Assembly (NCBI GenBank): GCA_040400875.1
Contig: JBBAPK010000002.1
Location: 1-64,000 of the forward strand
DNA: 64,000 bases
Reading direction: 5' to 3'
From: PBB1 sp040400875
GTDB lineage: Bacteria > Pseudomonadota > Gammaproteobacteria > Burkholderiales > Burkholderiaceae_C
Part shown: positions 34,627 through 42,511 of the stretch, one piece after another
Numbering within the stretch: position 1 is the first letter of the stretch
Layout of the letters: every line of letters begins with the position of its first letter
Position numbers and translations under genes: made by a program
Notes under the pieces: model-generated
Database searches by the model: none
Told to the model about the DNA's origin: nothing
What the model saw: the letters and a program-made list of their open reading frames with translations, nothing else

Positions 34627-35282
34627 CCAAAACGGTGGCCGTGGTCGACTACGGCATGGGCAATCTGCGCTCGGTTTCGCAGGCGGTGATGCATGTGGCT
34701 CAGGGCTCGGGCTACGGCGTGGTCGTCACCTGCGATCCTGACGTGGTCATGGCCGCCGAACGCATCGTGCTGCCCGGGCAAGGCGCCATGCCCGATTGCA
34801 TGCGCGAGCTGAGCGACTCCGGCTTGCTGCCGGCTGTGCTGCATGCGGCAGCCCACAAGCCACTGCTCGGTGTGTGCGTGGGCATGCAAATGCTGCTGTC
34901 GCGCAGCGAAGAAGGCCCCCCCGACACCGGCACACCGGGGCTGAACCTGTTTCCGGGCGAGGTGATTCGCTTCCGGCTTGAAGGACAACTGCAGCCTGAC
35001 GGCAGCCGCTACAAGGTGCCGCAAATGGGCTGGAACCAGGTGCATCAGGCTCGCTCCCACCCGCTATGGGCTGGCGTGCCCGATGGTGCGAGTTTTTACT
35101 TCGTGCACAGTTTCCACGCCCGCCCGGTGGATTCATCGCACAGCGTGGGTGAAACCGACTACGGCCAGCGCTTTACCTCGGCGCTGGCACGGGATAACAT
35201 TTTTGCGACCCAGTTTCACCCCGAGAAAAGCGCGCTTCACGGCCTGGCCGTCTACCGCAATTTCCTGTCCTGGCAGCCGTGA
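34623..35282 (+). CDS. hisH: Imidazole glycerol phosphate synthase glutaminase subunit
   Basis: 219 residues, class I glutamine amidotransferase. VVDYGMGNLRSVSQ at the start, nucleophile Cys in LLGVCVGMQMLLSRSEEG, and the His-Glu pair in TQFHPEKSALHG. It supplies ammonia to HisF. GTG 34623 overlaps the hisB stop. The 94-bp gap to hisA holds no visible gene. Confidence 0.95.
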   Translation: MTKTVAVVDYGMGNLRSVSQAVMHVAQGSGYGVVVTCDPDVVMAAERIVLPGQGAMPDCMRELSDSGLLPAVLHAAAHKPLLGVCVGMQMLLSRSEEGPPDTGTPGLNLFPGEVIRFRLEGQLQPDGSRYKVPQMGWNQVHQARSHPLWAGVPDGASFYFVHSFHARPVDSSHSVGETDYGQRFTSALARDNIFATQFHPEKSALHGLAVYRNFLSWQP

Positions 35283-35376
35283 GCACCCCGATGCAGATTT
35301 GCCTTCGCCGGATACTCGGCGCTTGTGACCTCGAGTCGACGAGGGCGCCTTCATTCATCAACTGTTCGACCCGGCC

Positions 35377-36123
35377 ATGCTGCTGATTCCTGCGATCGAT
35401 CTCAAAGACGGTAAATGTGTTCGCCTCAAGCAAGGCGACATGAACGACTCCACCACCTTCGGCGAAGACCCCGCCGCGATGGCCCGGCGCTGGGTCAATG
35501 CGGGTGCGCGGCGGCTGCATCTGGTCGACCTGAACGGCGCGTTTGCCGGCAAGCCGGTCAACGAGCCGGCCATCAAGGCCATCCTGGCCGAAGTGGGCGA
35601 TGAGATCCCGGTGCAGTTGGGTGGCGGCATCCGCGACCTCGACACCATCGAGCGTTACCTCGACGACGGCCTGAGCTTCATCATCATCGGCACCGCTGCG
35701 GTCAAGAACCCCGGCTTCCTGCGTGATGCGTGCAGCGCCTTCGGCGGCCACATCATCGTCGGGCTCGACGCCAAGGACGGCAAGGTGGCCACCGACGGCT
35801 GGAGCAAACTGACCGGCCACGAGGTGATCGATCTGGCCAAGAAGTTCCAGGACTACGGCGTCGAAGGCGTGATCTACACCGACATCGGCCGCGACGGCAT
35901 GCTGAGCGGCATCAACATCGAAGCCACCGTCAAGCTGGCTCAAGCGCTGACCATTCCGGTGATCGCCTCGGGTGGCCTGAGCAACATCGCCGACATCGAG
36001 CGCTTGTGCGCGGTGCAGTTCGAGGGCATTGATGGCGTCATCTGCGGTCGCGCCATCTATTCGGGCGATCTCGATTTCGCCGCAGCGCAGGCGCGAGCCG
36101 ACGCTCTCAACGGCCACCTCTGA
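35377..36123 (+). CDS. hisA: ProFAR isomerase
   Basis: 248-residue TIM barrel (1-(5-phosphoribosyl)-5-[(phosphoribosylamino)methylideneamino]imidazole-4-carboxamide isomerase). PAIDLKDGKCVRLKQGD has the first catalytic Asp, IYTDIGRDGMLSGIN the second, and VIASGGLSNIADI binds phosphate. It is paralogous to hisF just downstream. Confidence 0.96.
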   Translation: MLLIPAIDLKDGKCVRLKQGDMNDSTTFGEDPAAMARRWVNAGARRLHLVDLNGAFAGKPVNEPAIKAILAEVGDEIPVQLGGGIRDLDTIERYLDDGLSFIIIGTAAVKNPGFLRDACSAFGGHIIVGLDAKDGKVATDGWSKLTGHEVIDLAKKFQDYGVEGVIYTDIGRDGMLSGINIEATVKLAQALTIPVIASGGLSNIADIERLCAVQFEGIDGVICGRAIYSGDLDFAAAQARADALNGHL

Positions 36124-36180
36124 ACGCCGCTTTCTCTTTCCTGCCCTGATGCCGCTCGATTGCAGCCGGCGAACCCACCC

Positions 36181-36960
36181 ATGCTTGCCAAGAGAATCAT
36201 TCCCTGCCTTGATGTGACCGGCGGCCGCGTGGTCAAGGGCGTCAACTTCGTGTCGCTTCGAGATGCGGGCGACCCGGTGGAAATCGCCGCGCGTTACAAC
36301 GATCAGGGCGCCGACGAGCTCACCTTCCTCGACATCACCGCCACCAGCGACGGTCGCGATCTCATCTTGCACATCATCGAGGCGGTGGCCTCGCAGGTGT
36401 TCATCCCGCTCACGGTGGGCGGCGGTGTGCGCAGCGTCGAAGACGTGCGCCGGCTGCTCAATGCGGGCGCCGACAAGGTCAGCTTCAACTCGGCGGCGGT
36501 GGCCAACCCGCAGCTCATTGGCGACGCGTCGCAGCGCTACGGCGCGCAATGCATCGTGGTGGCCATCGATGCCAAGCGGCGTGCTGGCGACGATCTCGCC
36601 GCGCGCGGCGAAGGCTGGGACGTCTACACCCACGGCGGGCGCAAGAACACCGGCTTGGATGCGGTGGCCTGGGCGCGGCAGATGGCCGAGCATGGCGCGG
36701 GCGAAATCTTGCTGACCAGCATGGACCGCGATGGCACCAAGAGCGGCTTCGATCTGAGCCTCACCCGCGCCGTCAGTGATGCGGTCAGCGTGCCTGTCAT
36801 TGCTTCTGGCGGTGTGGGCACGCTCGAGCATTTGTCGCAAGGCATACGCATTGGCGGTGCTGATGCGGTGCTGGCAGCGAGCATCTTTCACTACGGCGAA
36901 TTCACCGTGGGTCAGGCCAAGGCGCTGATGGCCCGCGACGGCATACCGGTTCGCCTGTGA
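36181..36960 (+). CDS. hisF: Imidazole glycerol phosphate synthase cyclase subunit
   Basis: 259-residue TIM barrel. LAKRIIPCLDVTGGRVVKGVNF at the N-terminus and ILLTSMDRDGTKSGFD carry the catalytic Asp pair. It partners HisH to make imidazole glycerol phosphate and AICAR. ATG 36181 gives the family start; an in-frame ATG at 36160 adds seven unconserved residues. hisI and hisE, which usually follow, are absent; rsmD starts on its stop codon. Confidence 0.96.
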   Translation: MLAKRIIPCLDVTGGRVVKGVNFVSLRDAGDPVEIAARYNDQGADELTFLDITATSDGRDLILHIIEAVASQVFIPLTVGGGVRSVEDVRRLLNAGADKVSFNSAAVANPQLIGDASQRYGAQCIVVAIDAKRRAGDDLAARGEGWDVYTHGGRKNTGLDAVAWARQMAEHGAGEILLTSMDRDGTKSGFDLSLTRAVSDAVSVPVIASGGVGTLEHLSQGIRIGGADAVLAASIFHYGEFTVGQAKALMARDGIPVRL

Positions 36961-37646
36961 AGACCAAGGACGCGCCCCAGTTCGGCAGCCGCGCCTTCGC
37001 CGAGCCGCCACAGCGCAAGAAGGTGGTCAAGAAGCCGGCGCCAGACCCGACGATCGTGGCCCTGCCGCGCGAGGTCCGCATCATCGGCGGCGAGTGGAAG
37101 CGCAGCAAGTTGCCAGTGGCCCTGATACCCGGGTTGCGGCCCACGCCTGACCGCGTGCGCGAGACGGTGTTCAACTGGCTGGGCGCCGACCTGAGCGGGT
37201 GGCGCTGTCTGGATGCCTTTGCCGGCAGCGGCGTGCTGGGCTTCGAGGCCGCATCGAGGGGGGCCAGCTCGGTGATCCTGCTCGAGCGCGAAATCCGTCA
37301 GGCGCGCAGCCTCGGCGATTCCAAGTTGCGCCTCAAGGCCGAGACCGTGCGCGTGGAAGCCACCGACGCGATGGGCTGGATGGCGCGTGCCGCGCCGCAG
37401 TCGTTCGAGCTCATCTTCATCGACCCGCCGTTTGACAGCGCGCTGCTCGGGCCGGCCTTGCGAGCTGCGGCCCGCTTGCTGGTGCCCGACGGCTTCATCT
37501 ATCTTGAAGACGGCCGTGGCCACACCGACGACGACCTGGCGAAGTTCGGGCTGCGGCTGCACCGGCACATGCGCGCCGGCCAGGTCCATGCGCACCTGCT
37601 GACCACGCGGGCCGAGGGCTACACTGCGCCACCCCCAGGGCTCTAG
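36957..37646 (+). CDS. rsmD: 16S rRNA (guanine966-N2)-methyltransferase
   Basis: 229 residues. A basic N-terminal region, then REVRIIGGEWKRSKL and LRPTPDRVRETVFNWL, the SAM-binding motif CLDAFAGSGVLGFEAASRGA, and the catalytic IDPPFDSAL (DPPF for N2-guanine methylation). Starts by ATGA/GTGA-type overlap with hisF and precedes coaD, the usual rsmD-coaD pair. Confidence 0.94.
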   Translation: MKTKDAPQFGSRAFAEPPQRKKVVKKPAPDPTIVALPREVRIIGGEWKRSKLPVALIPGLRPTPDRVRETVFNWLGADLSGWRCLDAFAGSGVLGFEAASRGASSVILLEREIRQARSLGDSKLRLKAETVRVEATDAMGWMARAAPQSFELIFIDPPFDSALLGPALRAAARLLVPDGFIYLEDGRGHTDDDLAKFGLRLHRHMRAGQVHAHLLTTRAEGYTAPPPGL

Positions 37647-37656
37647 GGAATACCCG

Positions 37657-38163
37657 ATGACTTCCGTGACCAAGCTCACCGCCGTCTACCCCGGTACCTT
37701 CGATCCGATGACGCTCGGCCATGAAGACCTCATGCGCCGTGCCAGCCGACTTTTCGAGCGGCTGGTTGTGGCGGTGGCCGCAGGTCACCACAAGCGCACC
37801 ATGTTCACCATCGACGAGCGTCTCGAGATCGCCCAGGAGCTGGCCGCCAAGTACCCCAACGTCGAGGTGATCGACTTTCGCGGGCTGCTGCGTGACTTCG
37901 TGGTGGACATCGGCGGCAAGGTGGTGGTGCGCGGTCTGCGCGCGGTCAGCGACTTTGAATACGAGTTCCAGATGGCTGGCATGAACCGCCAACTGATGCC
38001 CGATGTGGAAACCGTGTTCCTCACGCCCAGCGACCAGTACCAGTTTGTGTCGGGCACCTTTGTGCGCGAAATCGCCACCTTGGGTGGTGATGTGTCGAAG
38101 TTCGTGTCGCCTTTGGTGCTGCAGCGCCTGCGCTCGCGTGTGGCGCATGGCGGCGATGCCTGA
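37657..38163 (+). CDS. coaD: Phosphopantetheine adenylyltransferase
   Basis: 168 residues. It makes dephospho-CoA from 4'-phosphopantetheine and ATP. AVYPGTFDPMTLGHEDL contains the nucleotidyltransferase TxGH motif, VVRGLRAVSDFEYEFQMAGMN the substrate site, and VSGTFVREIATLGGD the second ATP motif (S/T-x-x-VR). 10 bp after rsmD. Confidence 0.96.
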   Translation: MTSVTKLTAVYPGTFDPMTLGHEDLMRRASRLFERLVVAVAAGHHKRTMFTIDERLEIAQELAAKYPNVEVIDFRGLLRDFVVDIGGKVVVRGLRAVSDFEYEFQMAGMNRQLMPDVETVFLTPSDQYQFVSGTFVREIATLGGDVSKFVSPLVLQRLRSRVAHGGDA

Positions 38164-38181
38164 TTCACGGCCGAGGTTTGC

Positions 38182-38454
38182 ATGGCACTGCTGATCACAG
38201 ACGAGTGCATCAACTGCGATGTGTGCGAGCCTGAGTGCCCGAACGACGCCATCTTCATGGGGATCGCGATCTACGAGATCAACCCGTCCAAGTGCACCGA
38301 GTGCGTCGGGCATTTCGACGAGCCGCAGTGCGTGCAGGTGTGCCCGGTGAGCTGCATTCCGGTGCACCCCGATCATGTCGAGTCGAAAGAATCGCTGTGG
38401 GCGAAGTACCAGCGCTTGCAGACCGAGGCCAGGCAAAACGCCGCTGGCGTGTGA
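38182..38454 (+). CDS. YfhL-type 2[4Fe-4S] ferredoxin
   Basis: 90 residues. Two cluster motifs: CINCDVCEPECPNDAI, and a second CTECVGHFDEPQCVQVCPVSCI in which an eight-residue insertion separates the second and third Cys, as in the YfhL/FdxA-like group. Small cytoplasmic electron carrier; partners unknown. It ends 3 bp from the convergent pth. Confidence 0.93.
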   Translation: MALLITDECINCDVCEPECPNDAIFMGIAIYEINPSKCTECVGHFDEPQCVQVCPVSCIPVHPDHVESKESLWAKYQRLQTEARQNAAGV

Positions 38455-38457
38455 CGG

Positions 38458-39072
38458 CTACTTCGGCTCTACCTTGGCGGTGGCCGCCAGCTTGGGTGGC
38501 GCCGGGCGGGCATGGATCTTCGCCATCGCTCGATCCATCGGGCCGTCGATCAGCAGATCAAGCGAACTCATCGCCTGGGTGATGCACGACTCGATGGCCA
38601 TGCGTTCGATGGCCGGGGGCTTGCGCAGCACATGCGCTGACACCTCGGCCTTGTCGCCGGGGTGGCCGATGCCCAGGCGCAGTCGCCAGAAGCCGGGCTC
38701 GCCCAACTGCGCCTGAATGTCTCGCAGGCCGTTGTGGCCGGCGTGCCCACCGCCGAGCTTCATCTTCATCTGCCCGGGTTCGATGTCGAGCTCGTCGTGC
38801 GCCACCAAGATCTCCTCCGGTGTGATCTTGAAAAACCGCGCCAGCGCCGCTACCGACTTGCCCGACAGGTTCATGAAAGTCATCGGCTCGAGCAGCCAAA
38901 GCGCACCCGCCGGTCGGTTCACGCGAGCCACCATGCCGTGGTAGTCGCGTTCGGGCAGCAAGCTCACCTTGAGCGCGCGTGCCACCTCGTCGATGAACCA
39001 GAAGCCCGCGTTGTGCCGCGTGCCTTCGTATTCCGCCCCAGGATTTCCCAGGCCCACCATGAGTCGAATCAT
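38458..39072 (-). CDS. pth: Peptidyl-tRNA hydrolase
   Basis: 204 residues. LMVGLGNPGAEYEGTRHNAGFW holds the catalytic His (RHNAG), MTFMNLSGKSV and ILVAHDELDIEPGQMKMKLGGGHAGHNGLRD the substrate site. It frees tRNA from stalled peptidyl-tRNA. ATG 39072 gives the family N-terminus; an upstream ATG adds ten residues. About 15-20 extra residues with Pro/Ala form the C-terminus. Distal to rplY on the same strand, after a terminator hairpin. Confidence 0.95.
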   Translation of the reverse strand: MIRLMVGLGNPGAEYEGTRHNAGFWFIDEVARALKVSLLPERDYHGMVARVNRPAGALWLLEPMTFMNLSGKSVAALARFFKITPEEILVAHDELDIEPGQMKMKLGGGHAGHNGLRDIQAQLGEPGFWRLRLGIGHPGDKAEVSAHVLRKPPAIERMAIESCITQAMSSLDLLIDGPMDRAMAKIHARPAPPKLAATAKVEPK

Positions 39073-39104
39073 CCTGTGGATTATCGAAGGGCATTGCATC
39101 AATG

Positions 39105-39127
39105 AAAAAGCCCCACCGAGGTGGGGC
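39105..39127 (-). terminator. Rho-independent terminator after rplY
   Basis: On the minus strand GCCCCACC/GGTGGGGC (39127-39120 with 39117-39110) forms an 8-bp GC stem followed by TTTTT. It lies 32 nt after the rplY stop and just before pth, so pth probably needs read-through or its own promoter. Confidence 0.75.
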
Positions 39128-39158
39128 CTTGAGCAAGCGGAAGGCTATCCCGCCTGAC

Positions 39159-39806
39159 TTACTTCTTGTTTTGCTTCTCGGTCTTCTTGCCCTTGCCGGC
39201 CGGAGCCGCTGCGGCTGCCACCACGATAGGCGCGGCTTCTTCCTCAGCAGACAGCGTCGACACCGACACCAGAACCGGATTGGGCTTGCCCTGGGTCACC
39301 ACCTTGATACCGCTAGGCAGGACGACGTCATTGACGTGCAGCGACTGACCACGCGCCAGCGAGCCGAGGTCGACTGTCAGGAACTCAGGCAGCTGCGACG
39401 CCAGACACTGGATGCGCAACTCGGTCACGACGTGGTTGACCACGCACTTGTCGACCTTCACCGCAGGAGATTCATCTTCATTGATGAAGTGCAGCGGGAC
39501 CTTCTTGTTGACCTTGGTGGTGGCATCGACGCGCTGGAAGTCGATGTGCAGCACGATCGGGCGGAAGGGGTGAGACTGGTAATCACGCAGCAGCACCTGC
39601 TCGGTCTTGCCGGCCAGTTCCATCTCAAGGATGGAAGAGTGGAAGGCTTCCTTTTTGAGCGCGAAGAACAGGGCGTTGTGATCGAGCTCGATCATGGCCG
39701 GCGTGCTGCCCGCGCCATAGACGATGCCAGGGACCTTGTCGGCGTTGCGCAGGCGGCGGCTCGCTCCGGTCCCCTGCAGCGTACGCTCATAAGCGACGAA
39801 TTTCAT
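39159..39806 (-). CDS. rplY: 50S ribosomal protein L25/Ctc (long form)
   Basis: 215 residues: an L25 5S-rRNA-binding domain (GASRRLRNADKVPGIVYGAG, then VLHIDFQRV) plus the TL5/Ctc C-terminal beta domain and an Ala/Lys-rich tail (AAAAAPAGKGKKTEKQNKK). ATG 39806 has GGGAG upstream; a start four codons earlier is less likely. It follows prs and precedes pth, a conserved order. Confidence 0.95.
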   Translation of the reverse strand: MKFVAYERTLQGTGASRRLRNADKVPGIVYGAGSTPAMIELDHNALFFALKKEAFHSSILEMELAGKTEQVLLRDYQSHPFRPIVLHIDFQRVDATTKVNKKVPLHFINEDESPAVKVDKCVVNHVVTELRIQCLASQLPEFLTVDLGSLARGQSLHVNDVVLPSGIKVVTQGKPNPVLVSVSTLSAEEEAAPIVVAAAAAPAGKGKKTEKQNKK

Positions 39807-39909
39807 ATTGACTCCCAAAGTGGTGAAGCCCCGCGACCAGGTGCTTCAAGAACAGGTCTTTCGACCCGGGTGAACATGCGGCCTGAAGCCCGCATGCTTG
39901 GCTCACCGA

Positions 39910-40872
39910 TCAGAAATTGTTGTTCTGTTCGGCGAACAAAGAAGTGACCGACTCGCCGTCGGAGATGCGACGGATCGTTTCGGCAAACAGGAAAGCAGCC
40001 GACAACTGGCGCACCTTGGAGCACGTCTTGGCGCTGTCTGTCATCGGAATGGTGTTAGTGATGACCACCTCATCGAGGTGCGAGCCGCGGATGCGCTCAA
40101 TGGCCGGGCCTGAAAAAACGGCATGCGTGCAATACGCGTAGACGCTCTTGGCGCCACGCTCCTTGAGCACCTCGGCTGCCTTCACCAGCGTGCCTGCCGT
40201 GTCGATCATGTCGTCCATGATCACGCAGTTGCGGCCTTCGACCTCGCCGATGACGTTCATCACTTCAGACACATTGGCCTTGGGCCGGCGCTTGTCGATG
40301 ATGGCCAGATCGCAATTGAGCTGCTTGGCGAGCGCGCGCGCCCGAACCACACCGCCGATGTCCGGAGACACCACCACCAGATCGTCGTAGCGCTTGGATT
40401 GCAGGTCTGACAGCAGCACTGGCGAGGCGTAGATGTTGTCCACCGGGATGTCGAAGAAACCCTGGATCTGGTCGGCGTGCAGGTCCATCGTCAAAAGCCG
40501 CTCGACACCCACGGCTTCGAGCATGTTGGCCACGACCTTGGCGCTGATGGGCACGCGCGTCGAACGCGGACGCCTGTCTTGGCGTGCGTAGCCGAAGTAG
40601 GGCATCACAGCGGTGATGCGCCTTGCACTGGCGCGCTTGAGGGCGTCGACCATGATGCACAGTTCCATCAGGTTTTCGTTGGTCGGCGTGCACGTTGGCT
40701 GCACCACGAACACGTCGCGGGCGCGAACGTTTTGTTCGATCTCAACAGCCACCTCGCTGTCGGAGAAACGTCCCACCGAAGCCTTCCCGAGTTCAACCCC
40801 GAGATGGGTGGCGATTTCTTGGGCAAGCTCCGGATTGGCGTTGCCTGTGAACAGCACGGTATTGAAAAGCAC
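39910..40872 (-). CDS. prs: Ribose-phosphate pyrophosphokinase (PRPP synthase)
   Basis: 320 residues. It makes PRPP for purine, pyrimidine, His, Trp and NAD synthesis. YFGYARQDRRPRSTRVPISAK and the signature DLHADQIQGFFDIPVDN, the PRPP loop VIMDDMIDTAGTL, and RGSHLDEVVITNTIP are all present. The start is taken as GTG 40872 because GGAGGAAAT lies just upstream and the protein then begins LFNTVLFTGNANPELA, as in relatives. A longer open frame of ten more codons is less likely. Confidence 0.95.
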   Translation of the reverse strand: MLFNTVLFTGNANPELAQEIATHLGVELGKASVGRFSDSEVAVEIEQNVRARDVFVVQPTCTPTNENLMELCIMVDALKRASARRITAVMPYFGYARQDRRPRSTRVPISAKVVANMLEAVGVERLLTMDLHADQIQGFFDIPVDNIYASPVLLSDLQSKRYDDLVVVSPDIGGVVRARALAKQLNCDLAIIDKRRPKANVSEVMNVIGEVEGRNCVIMDDMIDTAGTLVKAAEVLKERGAKSVYAYCTHAVFSGPAIERIRGSHLDEVVITNTIPMTDSAKTCSKVRQLSAAFLFAETIRRISDGESVTSLFAEQNNNF

Positions 40873-40963
40873 ATTTCCTCCGACGAGGCTTTGTGAAAGC
40901 ACGAGGCTTTCGCTCGGTACAGCCCGGGCCTGCGGTCAGGCCATTCCGGGAAACAACTGAATC

Positions 40964-41040
40964 TGGCAGGGGAGGAAGGACTCGAACCCTCGCATGTCGG
41001 AATCAAAATCCGATGCCTTAACCAACTTGGCGACTCCCCT
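40964..41040 (-). tRNA. tRNA-Gln (anticodon TTG)
   Basis: On the minus strand it starts AGGGGAGTCGCC and ends CTCCCCTGCCA; acceptor arms AGGGGAG/CTCCCCT pair fully. The anticodon arm CGGATTTTGATTCCG reads TTG. The T-arm is GAGGGTTCGAGTCCTTC and CCA is encoded. It lies between ispE and prs on the same strand, a conserved betaproteobacterial arrangement. Confidence 0.95.
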
Positions 41041-41078
41041 ACATCGGATGGGCGACAAACGCCGCTCACCCACAAACC

Positions 41079-41969
41079 TTATTCGCTCACCCAATCGTAC
41101 AAAGGGTGCCGCTGCAGACTACGGCAAATCCGGCTGGTCCAGCCAGACTGCGCGTTGATCGCAGCCAAAGAACCCGACGCGTCGGTCTCGCCCAAGCGGG
41201 CAAACACCGTGCTTCCCGAACCGCTCATCCGGCTGTTGCCAAACCGCAGAGTCAATTCATCAGCCGCTTGTCGAACCGCAGGACACAACAACTCGGCCAC
41301 CGGCTGCAAATCGTTTCGACCCCATGCGTGACCATCATCTGGCAACGCAATACGGGCGAGATCCTGCGCATCAAAGCCCTCGAGTGTAATGCGCTGACTG
41401 TCGCGAGCCAACTGGGGATGGGTAAATATGGCCCTTGTTTCCAGCGATTCGTGGGGCTTGATCAGCGCAAAGTTCTGGCTGCGCACATCGAATGGGGTGA
41501 GTTGCTCGCCGATGCCTTCGACCCAGGCTGGTGTGCCACCGATGAAAAACGGCACGTCGGCACCCAGCGGCAGCGCGAGCTCGAGCAGCTTCGAGCGCGG
41601 CCAGTTCAGTCCCCACAGGCGGTTGAGCGCGAGCAAGGTGGTGGCGGCGTCCGAGCTGCCGCCGCCCAGCCCCGCGCCCCAGGGCACTTGCTTGTCGATC
41701 GAGATGTCGGCGCCAAAACGACAGGCGCTGGCCGCTTGCAGGCAGCGCGCCGCGCGCAGACTCAGGTCGTCTGCCGGCAGGCTGACCGAGAGGTCGTGGC
41801 GCACGATGAGGCCATCGTCGCGCCGCTCGAAGTGCAGCGTGTCAGCCCAGTCGATGGGCACGAACACCGACTGCAGCAGGTGGTGGCCGTCAGCCCGGCG
41901 TCCCACCACATGAAGGAACAGGTTCAGCTTGGCCGGCGCCGGCACATCGTAAAAGGCCAGGATGCTCAT
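41079..41969 (-). CDS. ispE: 4-diphosphocytidyl-2-C-methyl-D-erythritol kinase
   Basis: 296 residues, GHMP kinase of the MEP isoprenoid pathway. VPAPAKLNLFLHVVGRRADGHH (N-terminal motif with Lys), ATP loop PWGAGLGGGSSDAATTLLAL, and MSGSGSTVFARL near the C-terminus. ATG 41969 overlaps the lolB stop (ATGA). Upstream open frame is the shadow of lolB. Confidence 0.95.
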   Translation of the reverse strand: MSILAFYDVPAPAKLNLFLHVVGRRADGHHLLQSVFVPIDWADTLHFERRDDGLIVRHDLSVSLPADDLSLRAARCLQAASACRFGADISIDKQVPWGAGLGGGSSDAATTLLALNRLWGLNWPRSKLLELALPLGADVPFFIGGTPAWVEGIGEQLTPFDVRSQNFALIKPHESLETRAIFTHPQLARDSQRITLEGFDAQDLARIALPDDGHAWGRNDLQPVAELLCPAVRQAADELTLRFGNSRMSGSGSTVFARLGETDASGSLAAINAQSGWTSRICRSLQRHPLYDWVSE

Positions 41970-42511
41970 TCGGTGTCCAGCCTGACCAGCACCACGACCG
42001 AAGGCGGTTCGCTGCGCCTTGCCGCAACGCGCGACTGCTCGAACTTCGACAGATCGACCGCCCAGCCCAGTTGATGAAAGCCCACCGGCTCGCCCGGCAT
42101 GGCCGCCAGGCTTTGGGCACCGGGCCAAGGGCGGCCACGCAACCAGTCGAACATCGCAGCCACTGGAAGCTCTTCGCCGAGCACTTGCCTGGACATGTCC
42201 GCCAGGCTGGCATGCTGGCTTTTGCCTTGGGGCGTTTCGACGCTGACCGCACCGGGCTGCCAACTGGCGCGCGCCAGGGTGACGCCGATGGGCGTGCTCA
42301 GATCGAGCCGGCCGCGCTGCGCGTTGCCCGTCAATTCGAACGCGGCGATCACGCTGCGAGCGGGGTCTTCGCCGGTGCCGTCGATCTGCACCGACATGCG
42401 CCCCGAGAGTCGGTCACTCGACATCAAGGGGTCGAGTGCGGCAGGTGGCGTTGCGCAGCCTGCCAGCACCCATGCCACCAAGCCCAAGACCGCATGCCGT
42501 CCCCAGGTCAC
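41966..42511 (-). CDS. lolB: Outer-membrane lipoprotein localization factor LolB
   Basis: 181 residues. Lipoprotein signal with lipobox VLAGC (Cys about 19). DRLSGRMSVQIDG, FELTGNAQRGRLDLSTPIG and the C-terminal GWAVDLSKFEQ fit LolB, which receives lipoproteins from LolA and inserts them in the outer membrane. Divergent from E. coli LolB but in the canonical lolB-ispE position. GTG start, overlapping the stop of the TPR gene. Confidence 0.85.
   Translation of the reverse strand: MTWGRHAVLGLVAWVLAGCATPPAALDPLMSSDRLSGRMSVQIDGTGEDPARSVIAAFELTGNAQRGRLDLSTPIGVTLARASWQPGAVSVETPQGKSQHASLADMSRQVLGEELPVAAMFDWLRGRPWPGAQSLAAMPGEPVGFHQLGWAVDLSKFEQSRVAARRSEPPSVVVLVRLDTE

Noticed and set aside
39874..39896. 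CATGCGG/CCGCATG hairpin between rplY and prs
   Set aside because: 7-bp stem without a T run and in the middle of a conserved operon gap; no support for a terminator or riboswitch.
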